This document shows, one piece after another, positions 50,999 through 60,590 of a DNA stretch of 64,000 nt (the first letter of the stretch is position 1; each line of letters opens with the position of its first letter). The DNA is from Sphingobacterium gobiense. Its GTDB lineage: Bacteria > Bacteroidota > Bacteroidia > Sphingobacteriales > Sphingobacteriaceae. The position numbers and the translations under genes were made by a program. Below the pieces are notes generated by a model that worked only from the letters and a program-made list of their open reading frames with translations, was not told the DNA's origin and did not search any database. The stretch spans positions 1 to 64,000 of the forward strand of contig NZ_PVBS01000004.1 in NCBI RefSeq assembly GCF_002980575.1, written 5' to 3'.

Positions 50999-52618
50999 AT
51001 GAAAAGATTTAGAAAAATAGCAATATATACGTTGGCTGCGGCGCTTTTAGGCGTCTCCTCCTGTGAAAGCCCATTAAAAGATTTCAACCTACAGATCAGT
51101 ACGGAAGTTATTGAACACTACGTTACGCTACGGGTCGTGGATACCGACGGACAGAACGTCAATGGCGTTTCGGTGGCACTTGTATCGGGTGATACACAGG
51201 ATATCTATAACATGGATGGATACAAAGATTTCAAGCTGACCGATAACCTTATTACGTTAGGCGTTGATCCGAAACGTACACCAACTGCGAATAACCCTAT
51301 TCGGTTTCGCGTGCAGTTTACGGCAAGCGGTTACAACACCCAAACTGTACCGGTAGCGATTACCGATGCCTCAGCAGGTATACAGACCGTTGTCCTTACC
51401 CAACCTAGCGAGGTGCCCGATGGCGCAGAGCAAGTCGTAGAGAACGTTGAACTCGGTACCGATGGGTCCACAACGGCCGAAACAACGGTAGAACTACCGT
51501 CTGCCAGTGGAGCGGGCGATATGACGTTGACTATCCCAAGCGGTACACAATTTAGAGACGAAAACGGAACGGTCATTACAGGTACGAATGTGCAGATCGT
51601 GGTCACCAGTATCGATGCCGATAATGAAGAGGCCGTGGTACTTTTACCCGGAGGCGATTTACGTAGTGACGAGGTCGTGCTTGAGGACGGCAGTACAACT
51701 GCCGGAACATTCAGTCCTGCCGCTGTGGCCGATATCAAAATGTTGGTTAACGGTATACATGTAAGACAGTTTAGCCAGCCTTTGGTAGTAAGCATGCCGG
51801 TTCCGGCAAACTATGTGAGCCCGATCACCGGACAACCACTCGCTGCCGGAACCGCGTTTCAGATCTTTAGTAACAGCGGTGATGGTGTTTGGCGCTTTGA
51901 GCAAAACAGTACGGTTACCGGTTCTGCTGCTGCCGGCTTCCGCGTGAGTTTCGCGATAGACCACTTAACATTCTTCATGGCAGCCGAATTTTCAGCGGTC
52001 TGTGTAGTCGCGCGGGTAATCAACTTCTCGGGCGATTGGATGAGCAACGGCACTACGGCACCGATCCTGGTAGAAGCTCTATGGGGCGGAAAAGTGATCT
52101 TCACCGGCGACTATTCCATCAATACGACAAACAACAGCATCAGCTTGATGAACCTTCCACTTACCGGCGTGACAATCGTCGTACGCAACGCAGCCGGTAA
52201 TATATTGGAACAAGGCCCGCTAGCCGCCTGTGGTGAAGTCACATCTATGCGGCTGCCGAACCCTGGTGATGCCACCGCCACAACCTCCACATTACAATTG
52301 TATGTGCGTTGTCCGGGACAGACGACGGTCATCACCCTATTGCCCACATTCCAAATGTTCTACCGCGAATCCGGCACCACCGAATTCAAGTACCTAGGTT
52401 CGGTAGACAATGGCTTCTTACGCACAAGCATGCTTAAAACGGATGGCACCAAATACGATTTCAAGGCCATTTGGGGCGAGCGTATGAAAATCGTGAACGA
52501 CCATACGGTGAATGAAGACAATACGGCTACGGTAGGCATACAGCCAGGTGACATCATCGGTACAAAAGCCGGTGCGACTAACTTGGCCATATTGACCGAA
52601 GAATGTAATAAACTATAA
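50999..52618 (+). CDS. Large exported lipoprotein with Ig-like segments
   Basis: A 539-residue lipoprotein: signal 'ALLGVSSCESPL', lipobox Cys about 22. The first domain ('VTLRVVDTDGQNVNGVSVAL') resembles a carboxypeptidase-regulatory or Ig-like sandwich. Next is a Thr- and Ser-rich acidic linker, then a region with 'LTIPSGTQFRDENGTVITG' and 'QPLVVSMPVPANYVSPITGQ', which recalls cell-surface adhesion modules. No catalytic motif is seen. It starts 25 bases after the barrel gene and is followed by a strong terminator, so barrel plus lipoprotein look like a unit, but the function is unknown. Confidence 0.7.
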   Translation: MKRFRKIAIYTLAAALLGVSSCESPLKDFNLQISTEVIEHYVTLRVVDTDGQNVNGVSVALVSGDTQDIYNMDGYKDFKLTDNLITLGVDPKRTPTANNPIRFRVQFTASGYNTQTVPVAITDASAGIQTVVLTQPSEVPDGAEQVVENVELGTDGSTTAETTVELPSASGAGDMTLTIPSGTQFRDENGTVITGTNVQIVVTSIDADNEEAVVLLPGGDLRSDEVVLEDGSTTAGTFSPAAVADIKMLVNGIHVRQFSQPLVVSMPVPANYVSPITGQPLAAGTAFQIFSNSGDGVWRFEQNSTVTGSAAAGFRVSFAIDHLTFFMAAEFSAVCVVARVINFSGDWMSNGTTAPILVEALWGGKVIFTGDYSINTTNNSISLMNLPLTGVTIVVRNAAGNILEQGPLAACGEVTSMRLPNPGDATATTSTLQLYVRCPGQTTVITLLPTFQMFYRESGTTEFKYLGSVDNGFLRTSMLKTDGTKYDFKAIWGERMKIVNDHTVNEDNTATVGIQPGDIIGTKAGATNLAILTEECNKL

Positions 52619-52665
52619 AAGCAAAGATGTTGAAGAGCTCAAGTGTAAGCTTGTGATTGTAGGGA

Positions 52666-52706
52666 AATACTCCGGCCGGGCGAGCTGGCCGGGTATTTCT
52701 ATTTTT
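52666..52706 (+). terminator. Rho-independent terminator after the lipoprotein gene
   Basis: Strong stem AATAC-t-CCGGCC / GGCCGG-GTATT with loop GGGCGAGCT, followed by TTCTATTTTT. It separates the transferase-barrel-lipoprotein block from the downstream kinase/phosphatase block, at least in part. Confidence 0.8.
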
Positions 52707-52751
52707 CACAAACAAACCGAAAGCATCCTAATACATCGCATAGAAACAATC

Positions 52752-53498
52752 ATGTGGACTATCTTTAATCGAAAGCGTCAATACCCCGATTTGCAATGGA
52801 TGCAGGTGGATATACACTCGCATATCCTTCCCGGCATTGATGATGGTTGTGAGAACGCTGCAGAGAGCGTCGCACTGTTGCAGCGCTTGGAGGCACTCGG
52901 TTTAGCGAAGTTCTATTTTACACCACATATCTTTCAGGATGTGTACCCCAATACAGCAGAGACCATTGCTGATGCATTTCATCGCCTGCACCAAGAAGAA
53001 GTGGGGCAATTAGCAGCCGGATATGCAGCCGAGTATATGGTGGATACGGCCTTTGATCAGCAATTAGCAAAGGAGCCGCGGCATTTACTTTGCTTACCTG
53101 GCGGGCATGTATTGATCGAGATGTCGTATATGGAGGAGAGCAAACTGATTGAAAAAGTAGCGTTCGACCTCCAGATGGAAGGTTATATTCCGATTCTGGC
53201 GCATCCAGAGCGGTATATCTATTATCACCGGGATCACAAAAAAATTGAACGCTTTCAAGATATCGGTTGCCTGTTGCAGCTCAACCTGCTATCACTAATG
53301 GGTTACTATGGACGCAACGAACGTCGAGTGGCGAAATACCTTTTGGAACAAGGGATGATTGATCTTGTCGGTACCGATGTGCATCATGAACGGCACGTAC
53401 GCGCTTTAGAGGTTGGCACACAGCGGGAGGATATCCGCGCTTACTTTAAACATTGCGAGATAATGAATGAAGAACTTTTTAGTGGAGTAACCACTTAA
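52752..53498 (+). CDS. CpsB/YwqE-type tyrosine-protein phosphatase, second copy
   Basis: A 248-residue PHP-fold phosphatase from the ATG at 52752 (MWTIFNRKR). A frame open back to a GTG at 52653 would run through the terminator, so I reject that start. Metal motifs: 'DIHSHILPGIDDGCENA', 'FTPHIFQD', 'LAHPERYIYYHRD' and 'GTDVHHERHV'. It should act on the Wzc-like kinase encoded two genes downstream. It is a paralogue of the protein at 30765. Confidence 0.92.
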   Translation: MWTIFNRKRQYPDLQWMQVDIHSHILPGIDDGCENAAESVALLQRLEALGLAKFYFTPHIFQDVYPNTAETIADAFHRLHQEEVGQLAAGYAAEYMVDTAFDQQLAKEPRHLLCLPGGHVLIEMSYMEESKLIEKVAFDLQMEGYIPILAHPERYIYYHRDHKKIERFQDIGCLLQLNLLSLMGYYGRNERRVAKYLLEQGMIDLVGTDVHHERHVRALEVGTQREDIRAYFKHCEIMNEELFSGVTT

Positions 53499-53551
53499 AA
53501 AATGAACACCATAACAACACAACTACAATCTACAATCAACAAGTTTAAACA

Positions 53552-54358
53552 ATGAAAAAATTAATGAAAAGACCAATCTTTTCGCGATGGGGATTCGTCC
53601 CACTCGTATTATTGCTGCTGATCAGTAGCTGTTCGGTCAAGAAAATTGTTTATTTCAATGATCTACCGGCCGATACCACCCGTATCCTCAAACAAGCCGC
53701 CGCTTTTACCGAGCCGGTTATTCAATCGGATGATATACTAAGTATTACGATCCAGACTTTAGATCCTACAACAGCTGCGGTAGCCAACCAAGCGGTGGCT
53801 GTACAAGCCGTAGGTGCCAGCTCAGCAACGAACGTAGGAAGTCAGGTAGTTTCCGGCTTTTTAGTCGACAAGGATGGTTATGTTCATATGGCACTAATTG
53901 GTAAAGTAGAAGTGAAAGGTTTAACGACCTATCAAGCCCGGGAACGCATCACTTCGTTAGCCAGCCAATATTATAAAGATCCTACCGTACAGGTGCGTTT
54001 CGCGAACTTTAAAGTAACAGTATTGGGCGAAGTGACCCGCCCGGCCACCTATACGGTACCTAATGAGAAAGTAACCGTGTTTGATGCCCTGGGTTTAGCT
54101 GGTGATATGACTATCTACGGTAAGCGGGAGAACGTGCTGCTCGTGCGGGATCAAGGAAAGGAGAAAGAATTGGTACGGCTAAATTTGAATGATAGCGACG
54201 TATTCCAATCTCCCTATTTCTACCTACGACAAAATGATGTGATCTATGTAGAGCCGGGTAAGGCAAAGGCAGCGGCTAACAATGCCGCAAGAACACAGAC
54301 TTTTGCCATAGTGGGATCTATTCTGTCGGTATTAATTGTGGCATTGACCCGTTTATAG
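53552..54358 (+). CDS. Wza-like polysaccharide export lipoprotein
   Basis: A 268-residue lipoprotein with lipobox 'LLLISSCSVKKIVYF' and the start 'YFNDLP' typical of Bacteroidota export proteins. A Poly_export domain follows ('IQSDDILSITIQTLD', 'VDKDGYVHMALIGKVEVKGL'), then one SLBB domain ('FKVTVLGEVTRPATYTVPNE', 'VFDALGLAGDMTIYGKR'). The last 20 residues are hydrophobic ('FAIVGSILSVLIVALTRL'), perhaps the outer-membrane helix. It forms the outer-membrane exit pore with the Wzc-like protein encoded 16 bases later. Confidence 0.93.
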   Translation: MKKLMKRPIFSRWGFVPLVLLLLISSCSVKKIVYFNDLPADTTRILKQAAAFTEPVIQSDDILSITIQTLDPTTAAVANQAVAVQAVGASSATNVGSQVVSGFLVDKDGYVHMALIGKVEVKGLTTYQARERITSLASQYYKDPTVQVRFANFKVTVLGEVTRPATYTVPNEKVTVFDALGLAGDMTIYGKRENVLLVRDQGKEKELVRLNLNDSDVFQSPYFYLRQNDVIYVEPGKAKAAANNAARTQTFAIVGSILSVLIVALTRL

Positions 54359-54373
54359 ATACTATTATAATTT

Positions 54374-56734
54374 ATGAGTAAGAAAAATATAGATTGGGAG
54401 GACGAATTTGATTTCGAAGAAAAGAAATCAGACAACAAAGATCTACTACGTTTTGTGGGGCGTGTCCTGTCAAATTGGTATTGGTTTGTGCTGTGCGGCA
54501 TATTAGGCCTGGCCTTCGCGTTTTTGTATCTGCGGTACACGATTCCTGTATACAAAATTCACGCGAAATTGTTGGTGTCGGATGACAAGAAAGGAGGGGG
54601 GATGTTATCGTCTTCCGCTCTGGGAGATTTATCCGGGTTGATGGGAGCAAAGAACTCTGTGGACAATGAAGTGGAGGTGCTCCGAACCGCTGATCTGATG
54701 CGGGAGATGGTCCTATCCGAGAAGGCGTATATTGGTTATTTTAATAAAGGTACGGTACATAGTGTCCCCGTGGTAGAAGCACCTTTTCATGTGGAATTGT
54801 TAACGAATCCGGATTCTATTGAAAGGGCTTTTACCTTGCAGGTGGAGCCGGCCGACGAGGAGACGATCGTGTTATCCAATGCGGATACGTTATTTCATGC
54901 CCGGAGGGATGAGCCATTTGCATTGCGGGGAGTTGGTTTGTTAAAAATCACAACGGGGCGTGTCTCATTCCTAGCTGATTATGGTTTTCGTGTTGCACCT
55001 GTGCGGACGGTAGCTGCCACTTTCAACAACCGCCTTTCAGTGGAAGTAACCAATAAGAACGTATCTACAATCGATTTGATTTTTGAATACACGTCACAGA
55101 AGCGCGGCGAGCAATTGCTCACGACCTTGATCGATAAATATGTGGAGGGGAACCTGCACGACAAGAATGTTATTGCCGACTCCACGTTAGCATTTATAAG
55201 TGCACGATTACGGAAGATTACGGAAGAATTAGCGGGTGTAGAGGACCGGATTTCCGGATACAAGAAAAATGCGCAATTAGCTGATATCTCGGAGCAGAGT
55301 AAGATTTTGTTACAAAATTCAGCCGATTTTACGCGGAACTTAGCTGAAGTAGAAACCCAATTAGCCGCCCTGGACGCGATCAGTATTTATCTACGGGATA
55401 ATACGAATCTCCGGGTTGTACCGTCGGCCGTCATACAGCAGGATGTCGGGTTCAACGCCTTAATTCAACGTTACAACGAACTGGTGCTACAAAGAGAACG
55501 GCTCCTGTTGGCCAATACCGAAGATAATCCACTTGTTCAGAACATTACAGCACAGATTGCCGGTGTACGACAGGATATGATCGCGAATGTAGCTTCTACG
55601 CGCCGCCAGCTGGAACTTGCCAAGCAGGGGCAACAGCAGCTGGCAAACAGTGTTTCCTCGCAAATCAATCAAGTCCCGACGATCGAACGTGGGTATATCG
55701 ACTTGGCACGTTTGCAACAAATTAAGCAGGCACAATATATCTTCTTACAGGAAAAATGGGAAGAAACCGCTATAGGTCGCACAGCAAATGTATCCAACTC
55801 TAAGGTTATCGATTCACCAAAGGCGGAGAAAGAACCATTTTCCCCGAAACGAAAGGTAATTTACGTACTGGGGTTGGTACTCGGATTGGTTTTCCCGATA
55901 GTAGTATTGTATCTGCGTGATCTGTTAAATGTTCGGGTGCAGGGCATGGAGGATGTGGAACGCTTGAATCTGCTGCCGATTCTTGGTGTGATTGCCCACT
56001 CAGACGAAAGTGACCAGGTGGTCGTCACGAAAACGTCCCGTTCGCCTATCGCGGAGCAATTCCGTGCTATGCGTACAAATTTAGAGTTCGCCCTCAACGG
56101 TGGCAAGAGGATTCTATTTACCTCCTCCATGTCGGGTGAAGGAAAATCATACGTCGCACTGAATCTCGCGATATCCTTAGCTTTGCTGGACAAAAAAGTG
56201 TTGTTGATGGAATTGGATTTGCGAAAGCCTTCGGTGACGACAAAATTGGGGCTTCCGGCAGGAAAAGGTTTTTCCCATTATGTGGTGCGCTCAGAAATGC
56301 AAGTAGGAGAAATTATTATGCCTTCGGGTGTCCATGAAAATGTCGATTTAATACAGGCAGGAGCGATTCCTCCTAACCCTGCCGAGCTGTTGATTCACCC
56401 GCGGGCTAAAGAACTCATGGAAACACTATCGCAATGCTATGATTATATTTTGATGGATGCGCCACCAGTAGGAATGGTTACAGATGCACAGCTTTTGTCT
56501 CGCTATGTGGATTGTTGTCTCTATTTAGTGCGTCAAGGGTATACGTATAAAGAACAAATCCGAATTCCAAATGACTTAGTTGCAACAAATAAAATAAAAC
56601 CGATTCAATTAGTCGTTAATGACGTTCAGGCGAAGGGTGGCTACTATAGTAATTATGGTTATGGATACGGTTATGGATACGGCTATGGGGATTATGGAGA
56701 AGTAAATAAAAAGAGGAAATGGTGGCAATTTTGA
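54374..56734 (+). CDS. Wzc-like polysaccharide co-polymerase / tyrosine autokinase
   Basis: A 786-residue inner-membrane protein. It has an N-terminal membrane helix (about 35-56), a long periplasmic Wzz part with coiled coils, a second helix ('VIYVLGLVLGLVFPIVVLYL', about 496-515), and a cytoplasmic kinase: Walker A 'SMSGEGKSYVALNLA' (about 588), Walker A' 'LLMELDLRKPS' (about 612), Walker B 'YILMDAPP' (about 692). The C-terminal end holds a run of Gly-Tyr pairs after 'GGYYSNYG', the likely autophosphorylation tail, closed by KKRKWWQF. It controls chain length and export; the CpsB-like phosphatase should reverse its phosphorylation. Confidence 0.94.
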   Translation: MSKKNIDWEDEFDFEEKKSDNKDLLRFVGRVLSNWYWFVLCGILGLAFAFLYLRYTIPVYKIHAKLLVSDDKKGGGMLSSSALGDLSGLMGAKNSVDNEVEVLRTADLMREMVLSEKAYIGYFNKGTVHSVPVVEAPFHVELLTNPDSIERAFTLQVEPADEETIVLSNADTLFHARRDEPFALRGVGLLKITTGRVSFLADYGFRVAPVRTVAATFNNRLSVEVTNKNVSTIDLIFEYTSQKRGEQLLTTLIDKYVEGNLHDKNVIADSTLAFISARLRKITEELAGVEDRISGYKKNAQLADISEQSKILLQNSADFTRNLAEVETQLAALDAISIYLRDNTNLRVVPSAVIQQDVGFNALIQRYNELVLQRERLLLANTEDNPLVQNITAQIAGVRQDMIANVASTRRQLELAKQGQQQLANSVSSQINQVPTIERGYIDLARLQQIKQAQYIFLQEKWEETAIGRTANVSNSKVIDSPKAEKEPFSPKRKVIYVLGLVLGLVFPIVVLYLRDLLNVRVQGMEDVERLNLLPILGVIAHSDESDQVVVTKTSRSPIAEQFRAMRTNLEFALNGGKRILFTSSMSGEGKSYVALNLAISLALLDKKVLLMELDLRKPSVTTKLGLPAGKGFSHYVVRSEMQVGEIIMPSGVHENVDLIQAGAIPPNPAELLIHPRAKELMETLSQCYDYILMDAPPVGMVTDAQLLSRYVDCCLYLVRQGYTYKEQIRIPNDLVATNKIKPIQLVVNDVQAKGGYYSNYGYGYGYGYGYGDYGEVNKKRKWWQF

Positions 56735-56897
56735 GTAAATGACATAAAGACAAGCGAAATTTCATTCGCATTTAGCTGTGCCGAATTCGATATTCTAACT
56801 TGTGTGACGGTGTTGTGAGGGCTCGGTAAGGAGAATAGATTCTATCAGAGAGACTCGTTGGTTTTATCTTGAACGAAGGAAGTAAAAAAGAGTAAAT

Positions 56898-57573
56898 ATG
56901 ATTGTTGTAAAAGAAATATGGAAAAGGAGAAGGGGGTCCAGATCGATACTTTATACAATATATTTTAACTTTCGATATTTGTCTGTAAATCAGGTATGGA
57001 ATCTTCCCGACGTACTCTACAAACCCAAATTTTAAAATTAAAAGGATAATTATTGATTCAGAAAACATAAGAATGGGCATTATTCAATTGGGCTTTCCGA
57101 CAGTATTAATATATCCCAGCCAAGGAATTATTTTTGAAAATCCTGGCGGTGTTTGTCGTTTTAAAGGTAGATGTTGTATAGGTAATTCTTCTGCGGTCTC
57201 TATCGGAGAGAATGGGGTGTTGACCTTTGGAAAGGAATTCAGTGCTTCCGCTACTCTTAAACTAGTCTGTTATCATTACACTTCATTTGGAGACAACGTG
57301 CGAGTAAGGTGGGAGAATCTTTTTTCAGATACTGATTTTCATACTTTATCTCGGTTGAATGGAAAATCAACAAAAGGTTATAGATCAATCAGGATCGGAA
57401 ATAATAATTGGTTTGGCTGTAAGAGCACTATTTTAAAAAATACATATACTCCAAATTATTGCGTAATAGCAAGCAACTCTCTACTAAATAATAATTACAG
57501 TTATTCCAATCCCATTTTAATAGGAGGAAATCCTTGTGCTAAGATCGTTGAGGGACTTTATAGAGACTATTAA
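56898..57573 (+). pseudogene. Hexapeptide-repeat acetyltransferase broken by a one-base frameshift
   Basis: The first part (56898-57035, MIVVKEIWKRRR... to 'LYKPKF') ends in a stop in the run AAATTTTAAAA. The rest ('KIKRIIIDSENIRMGIIQLGF' onward, main ATG 57073) continues in the next frame. Removing one T from TTTT at 57030-57033 joins them as 'LYKPKFKIKRIIID', the usual family order, and gives about 224 residues. The C-terminal part has the left-handed helix pattern of O-acetyltransferases ('IRIGNNNWFGCKSTIL', 'NPILIGGNPCAKIV'). It could be a true mutation or a sequencing error. It would acetylate the capsule sugar. No gene is seen in 56735-56897. Confidence 0.75.
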
Positions 57574-57747
57574 ATGATAAAATTAATTATGAGGACTATA
57601 AAACGGAGGACATTTAAAGCGGAAATATCGATAGCAGTCTGGAACGGTTTCATCCCAAACAATCCTGTTTTTATTTATCTATTCGTTTTAGCAAACTTTC
57701 TCCAGAGTCGAGCAATTCCGTTAATTCATTTTTCAAATGAGCGATAA
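57574..57747 (+). CDS. Short ORF of 57 residues overlapping the flippase start
   Basis: ATG directly after the acetyltransferase stop, to TAA within the first codons of the flippase gene (11-base overlap). The peptide has a basic N-terminus (MIKLIMRTIKRR) and a hydrophobic part ('VFIYLFVLANFLQS'). No family is recognised. It may be a small membrane protein, a remnant of a lost gene, or chance in A/T-rich DNA. Confidence 0.25.
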   Translation: MIKLIMRTIKRRTFKAEISIAVWNGFIPNNPVFIYLFVLANFLQSRAIPLIHFSNER

Positions 57748-59266
57748 TACCAGTGCCTCCAAGCGGGTAATCAAGAATACTTTGTTTATGTATACACGAA
57801 CATTCGTAATAATGTTCATTTCGTTGTACACGTCCAGACTTATATTGCAAAATTTAGGGGTCTCCGACTATGGTGTGTATAGTTTGGTAGCTGGTTTCGT
57901 TACGATGTTTTCGGTTATTAGTTCAACCTTAACTGGCTCAACTCAACGGTTTATAAATTTTGAACTGGGGAAGCGAGAATATAAAAATCTACAGGGTGTC
58001 TTCTCTTGTTCCCTTTTAATTCATTATATGCTAGCAGGAGCAGCTTTCTTTTTGCTTGAAACGGTAGGTTTATGGTTTATGAACTATAGACTAAATATCC
58101 CTTTGGAAAGAATGTTTGCTGCGAATGTCGTATTTCAATTTTCAGTATTAAGCTTTATTGTGAATATTATTAGCATTCCGTATAATGCGCTAATAATTGC
58201 TTCTGAAAAAATGAATATAATTGCCTATGTCGGTGTTTTGGAAGCCTCTTTGAAAATTCTTCTCATATTTTTATTGGGTTTCGCTAATAGCGATAGATTG
58301 GTGTTGTTTGCAGTATTAATGTTTATAGTGGCTCTCATTGTTCGGATAATTTTTCAGGTCTACTCTCGAAGAACATTTAAAGAGCTTGAATTTAAAGCTG
58401 TTTTTGATAAACAACAAATAAAAGTAATGTTGGGATTTGCGGGTTGGAATTTTATTGGATCTGCATCAGGTGTACTTAAGGATCAGGGTATTAATGTTGT
58501 TCTCAATTTAATTTATGGTGTCACCATAAACGCGGCTCGAGGTATTGTTTTGCAAATTGAAAGTGCTGTTAATCAATTTGTTGTAGGGTTTACCACATCC
58601 TTTAACCCTCAAATCGTTAAATCTTATGCGAGTCGAGATTATAGCTATACATATACGCTTGTTTTTAATGGTTGTCGATTCGCGTTTTTTCTAATGTTAA
58701 TTGTCGCGTTCCCAATTATTTTAAATGCAGAGTGGGTATTAAATATATGGCTTGTAAAAGTGCCCGATTATACATTAATTTTTACTCAACTGTCCCTGAT
58801 ATATTCACTCATTCTTAGTATATCGTATCCGTTGATCACATTGAATATGGCCACAGGCAAAATAAAGATATACCAGTTATTAGTCGGTGGGGCACATTTT
58901 CTGAATTTTCCAATATCATATTTTCTTTTGAATAGGGGTGGCGAACCTTATGTCATCTATATTGTAGCTATCATACTAAATATAGTTTGTTTAGTATTAA
59001 GAGTTGTAATATTGAAATTTAATATAGGATTATCGGTATATCACTTTTTCAAGCTAGTCTTACTCAATATAATGTTAGTGCTGTTGATTGCTGTCCCTAT
59101 ACCGGTTATTTTAAAATCGATTCTAACAAATACTCTCTTGAATGACCTTATTTTATTTATAACTACATTTTTGATATCTCTATCTGCAGTATTCATAGTC
59201 GGACTGAGCGCTTCCGAGAGAATATTTTTAATAAACATGGTAAAATTAAAGTTGAGAATAAAATGA
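57737..59266 (+). CDS. Wzx-type oligosaccharide flippase
   Basis: A 509-residue membrane protein with about 14 hydrophobic helices and the start 'KNTLFMYTRTFVIMFISLYT', typical of the polysaccharide transporter (PST/MOP) family. It flips lipid-linked repeat units across the inner membrane. 'SRLILQNLGVSDYGVYSLVA' is a common early motif. The gene overlaps the pyruvyl transferase gene by 4 bases (ATGA). Confidence 0.9.
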   Translation: MSDNTSASKRVIKNTLFMYTRTFVIMFISLYTSRLILQNLGVSDYGVYSLVAGFVTMFSVISSTLTGSTQRFINFELGKREYKNLQGVFSCSLLIHYMLAGAAFFLLETVGLWFMNYRLNIPLERMFAANVVFQFSVLSFIVNIISIPYNALIIASEKMNIIAYVGVLEASLKILLIFLLGFANSDRLVLFAVLMFIVALIVRIIFQVYSRRTFKELEFKAVFDKQQIKVMLGFAGWNFIGSASGVLKDQGINVVLNLIYGVTINAARGIVLQIESAVNQFVVGFTTSFNPQIVKSYASRDYSYTYTLVFNGCRFAFFLMLIVAFPIILNAEWVLNIWLVKVPDYTLIFTQLSLIYSLILSISYPLITLNMATGKIKIYQLLVGGAHFLNFPISYFLLNRGGEPYVIYIVAIILNIVCLVLRVVILKFNIGLSVYHFFKLVLLNIMLVLLIAVPIPVILKSILTNTLLNDLILFITTFLISLSAVFIVGLSASERIFLINMVKLKLRIK

Positions 59267-60483
59267 TGAATAACAAGTTGATAATTTTAGCACCAAATGA
59301 CCGATATAATTATGGGGATCTATTATTTTCATATATAATCAAGTTCCACCTCGCTAAGTATTATGATGATGTAGTGGATGTTTCCACGATAGAAAATGAC
59401 CTCACTGATGTTGGAGGAGACAAAGTAAAGGAGATTTCATACCTCTATAGTCTGGAGGACAATTCTCATAATGATATAATTGTTGCTGGCGGAGAGTCAT
59501 TTTGCTCAAAGTGGCAAGTATGTGTATCCTATTTATCGCCAAATTATGGGAAATTTTTAAAAGTTGTCAGAAAGGGAATTTCAGGAATACTTAAGTTAAA
59601 TAAGGTTTATAATTCTGTAGCTGATTATGTTGCTAAAGTTGTCATTGGGGGCAAGACGTTTTTTCCGTATACCATTGGTAAGCATGAAATTAATAATGTA
59701 AGGAATGTATTTTATAACTCCCTTGGTGGTAGCTTCATTAAGGAGAGCCATTTCCCCAAAAGAGTAGAAGATATATTAAAATCTATAGATTATCTATCGA
59801 TAAGGGATCGCGGCACTCACGAGCTTGTCAAGGGTGCCGGTATTTCGAATTATCTTTATCCAGATTGTGCTATCCAAATGTCAGACCTATTTGACAAGGA
59901 TTATCTCGAAAATTTGATTTCAGACAAAAACAAAGATTTTATTTCTTCTCAGGATAACGGCTACATTGTCTTTCAAATTAAGAAATCGCTAGGATTTGCA
60001 AACTATCGAGAGATAGTACACTTGCTTAGGCAAATTAAGAAAACATATAACAAAAAAATTTATTTATGTCCGGTTGGATTTGCTCTTGGTCATGAAGATC
60101 ATATTGTTTTGGAGAAGATTTATAGAGACTTAGGAGATGAAGATATCGTATTCTATCAATCTGGAAATACTATTTGGGATATAATGTATGTTATTTCTTC
60201 ATCGTCTCTGTACATTGGTACTAGCTTGCACGGTGCGATTACGGCGATGAGTTTTGATGTTCCATATTTAGGGATTATGGTTAATAAAACGATAAGGTAT
60301 ATTAAGGAATGGGGTATTAAAGATATGCGAACTACTTCTGAAAACTTACAGGTTTTGGAAATAATTGGCGATCTGTTGATGACACAAAAAGATGTTTTGA
60401 GTATTAATAGCCAGTGGCAAAAGAGTTTTGTCACGGAATCTTTCGGAAAGATGATCAAATTGATAAAACAATCGTCAAATTAG
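59263..60483 (+). CDS. Polysaccharide pyruvyl transferase family protein
   Basis: A 406-residue protein with the CsaB/PssM-like pattern: 'NDRYNYGDLLFSYIIKFHLA' at the N-terminus, 'SIRDRGTHELVKGAGIS' with 'PDCAI' in the middle and 'YIGTSLHGAITAMSFDVPYL' near the C-terminus, which holds the catalytic-site His. It would place pyruvate ketals on sugars, giving an acidic polymer. It is coupled to wzx by a 4-base overlap. Confidence 0.88.
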   Translation: MMNNKLIILAPNDRYNYGDLLFSYIIKFHLAKYYDDVVDVSTIENDLTDVGGDKVKEISYLYSLEDNSHNDIIVAGGESFCSKWQVCVSYLSPNYGKFLKVVRKGISGILKLNKVYNSVADYVAKVVIGGKTFFPYTIGKHEINNVRNVFYNSLGGSFIKESHFPKRVEDILKSIDYLSIRDRGTHELVKGAGISNYLYPDCAIQMSDLFDKDYLENLISDKNKDFISSQDNGYIVFQIKKSLGFANYREIVHLLRQIKKTYNKKIYLCPVGFALGHEDHIVLEKIYRDLGDEDIVFYQSGNTIWDIMYVISSSSLYIGTSLHGAITAMSFDVPYLGIMVNKTIRYIKEWGIKDMRTTSENLQVLEIIGDLLMTQKDVLSINSQWQKSFVTESFGKMIKLIKQSSN

Positions 60484-60590
60484 TAATTAGCATCTCTTTA
60501 GAGGCATATTTTGATCCTAGCAACCGATTTAATAGAACAGGTTCAATTATCTAAATACGAGTTTGGCAAAAAAATAGATTTAGTGGGGAA

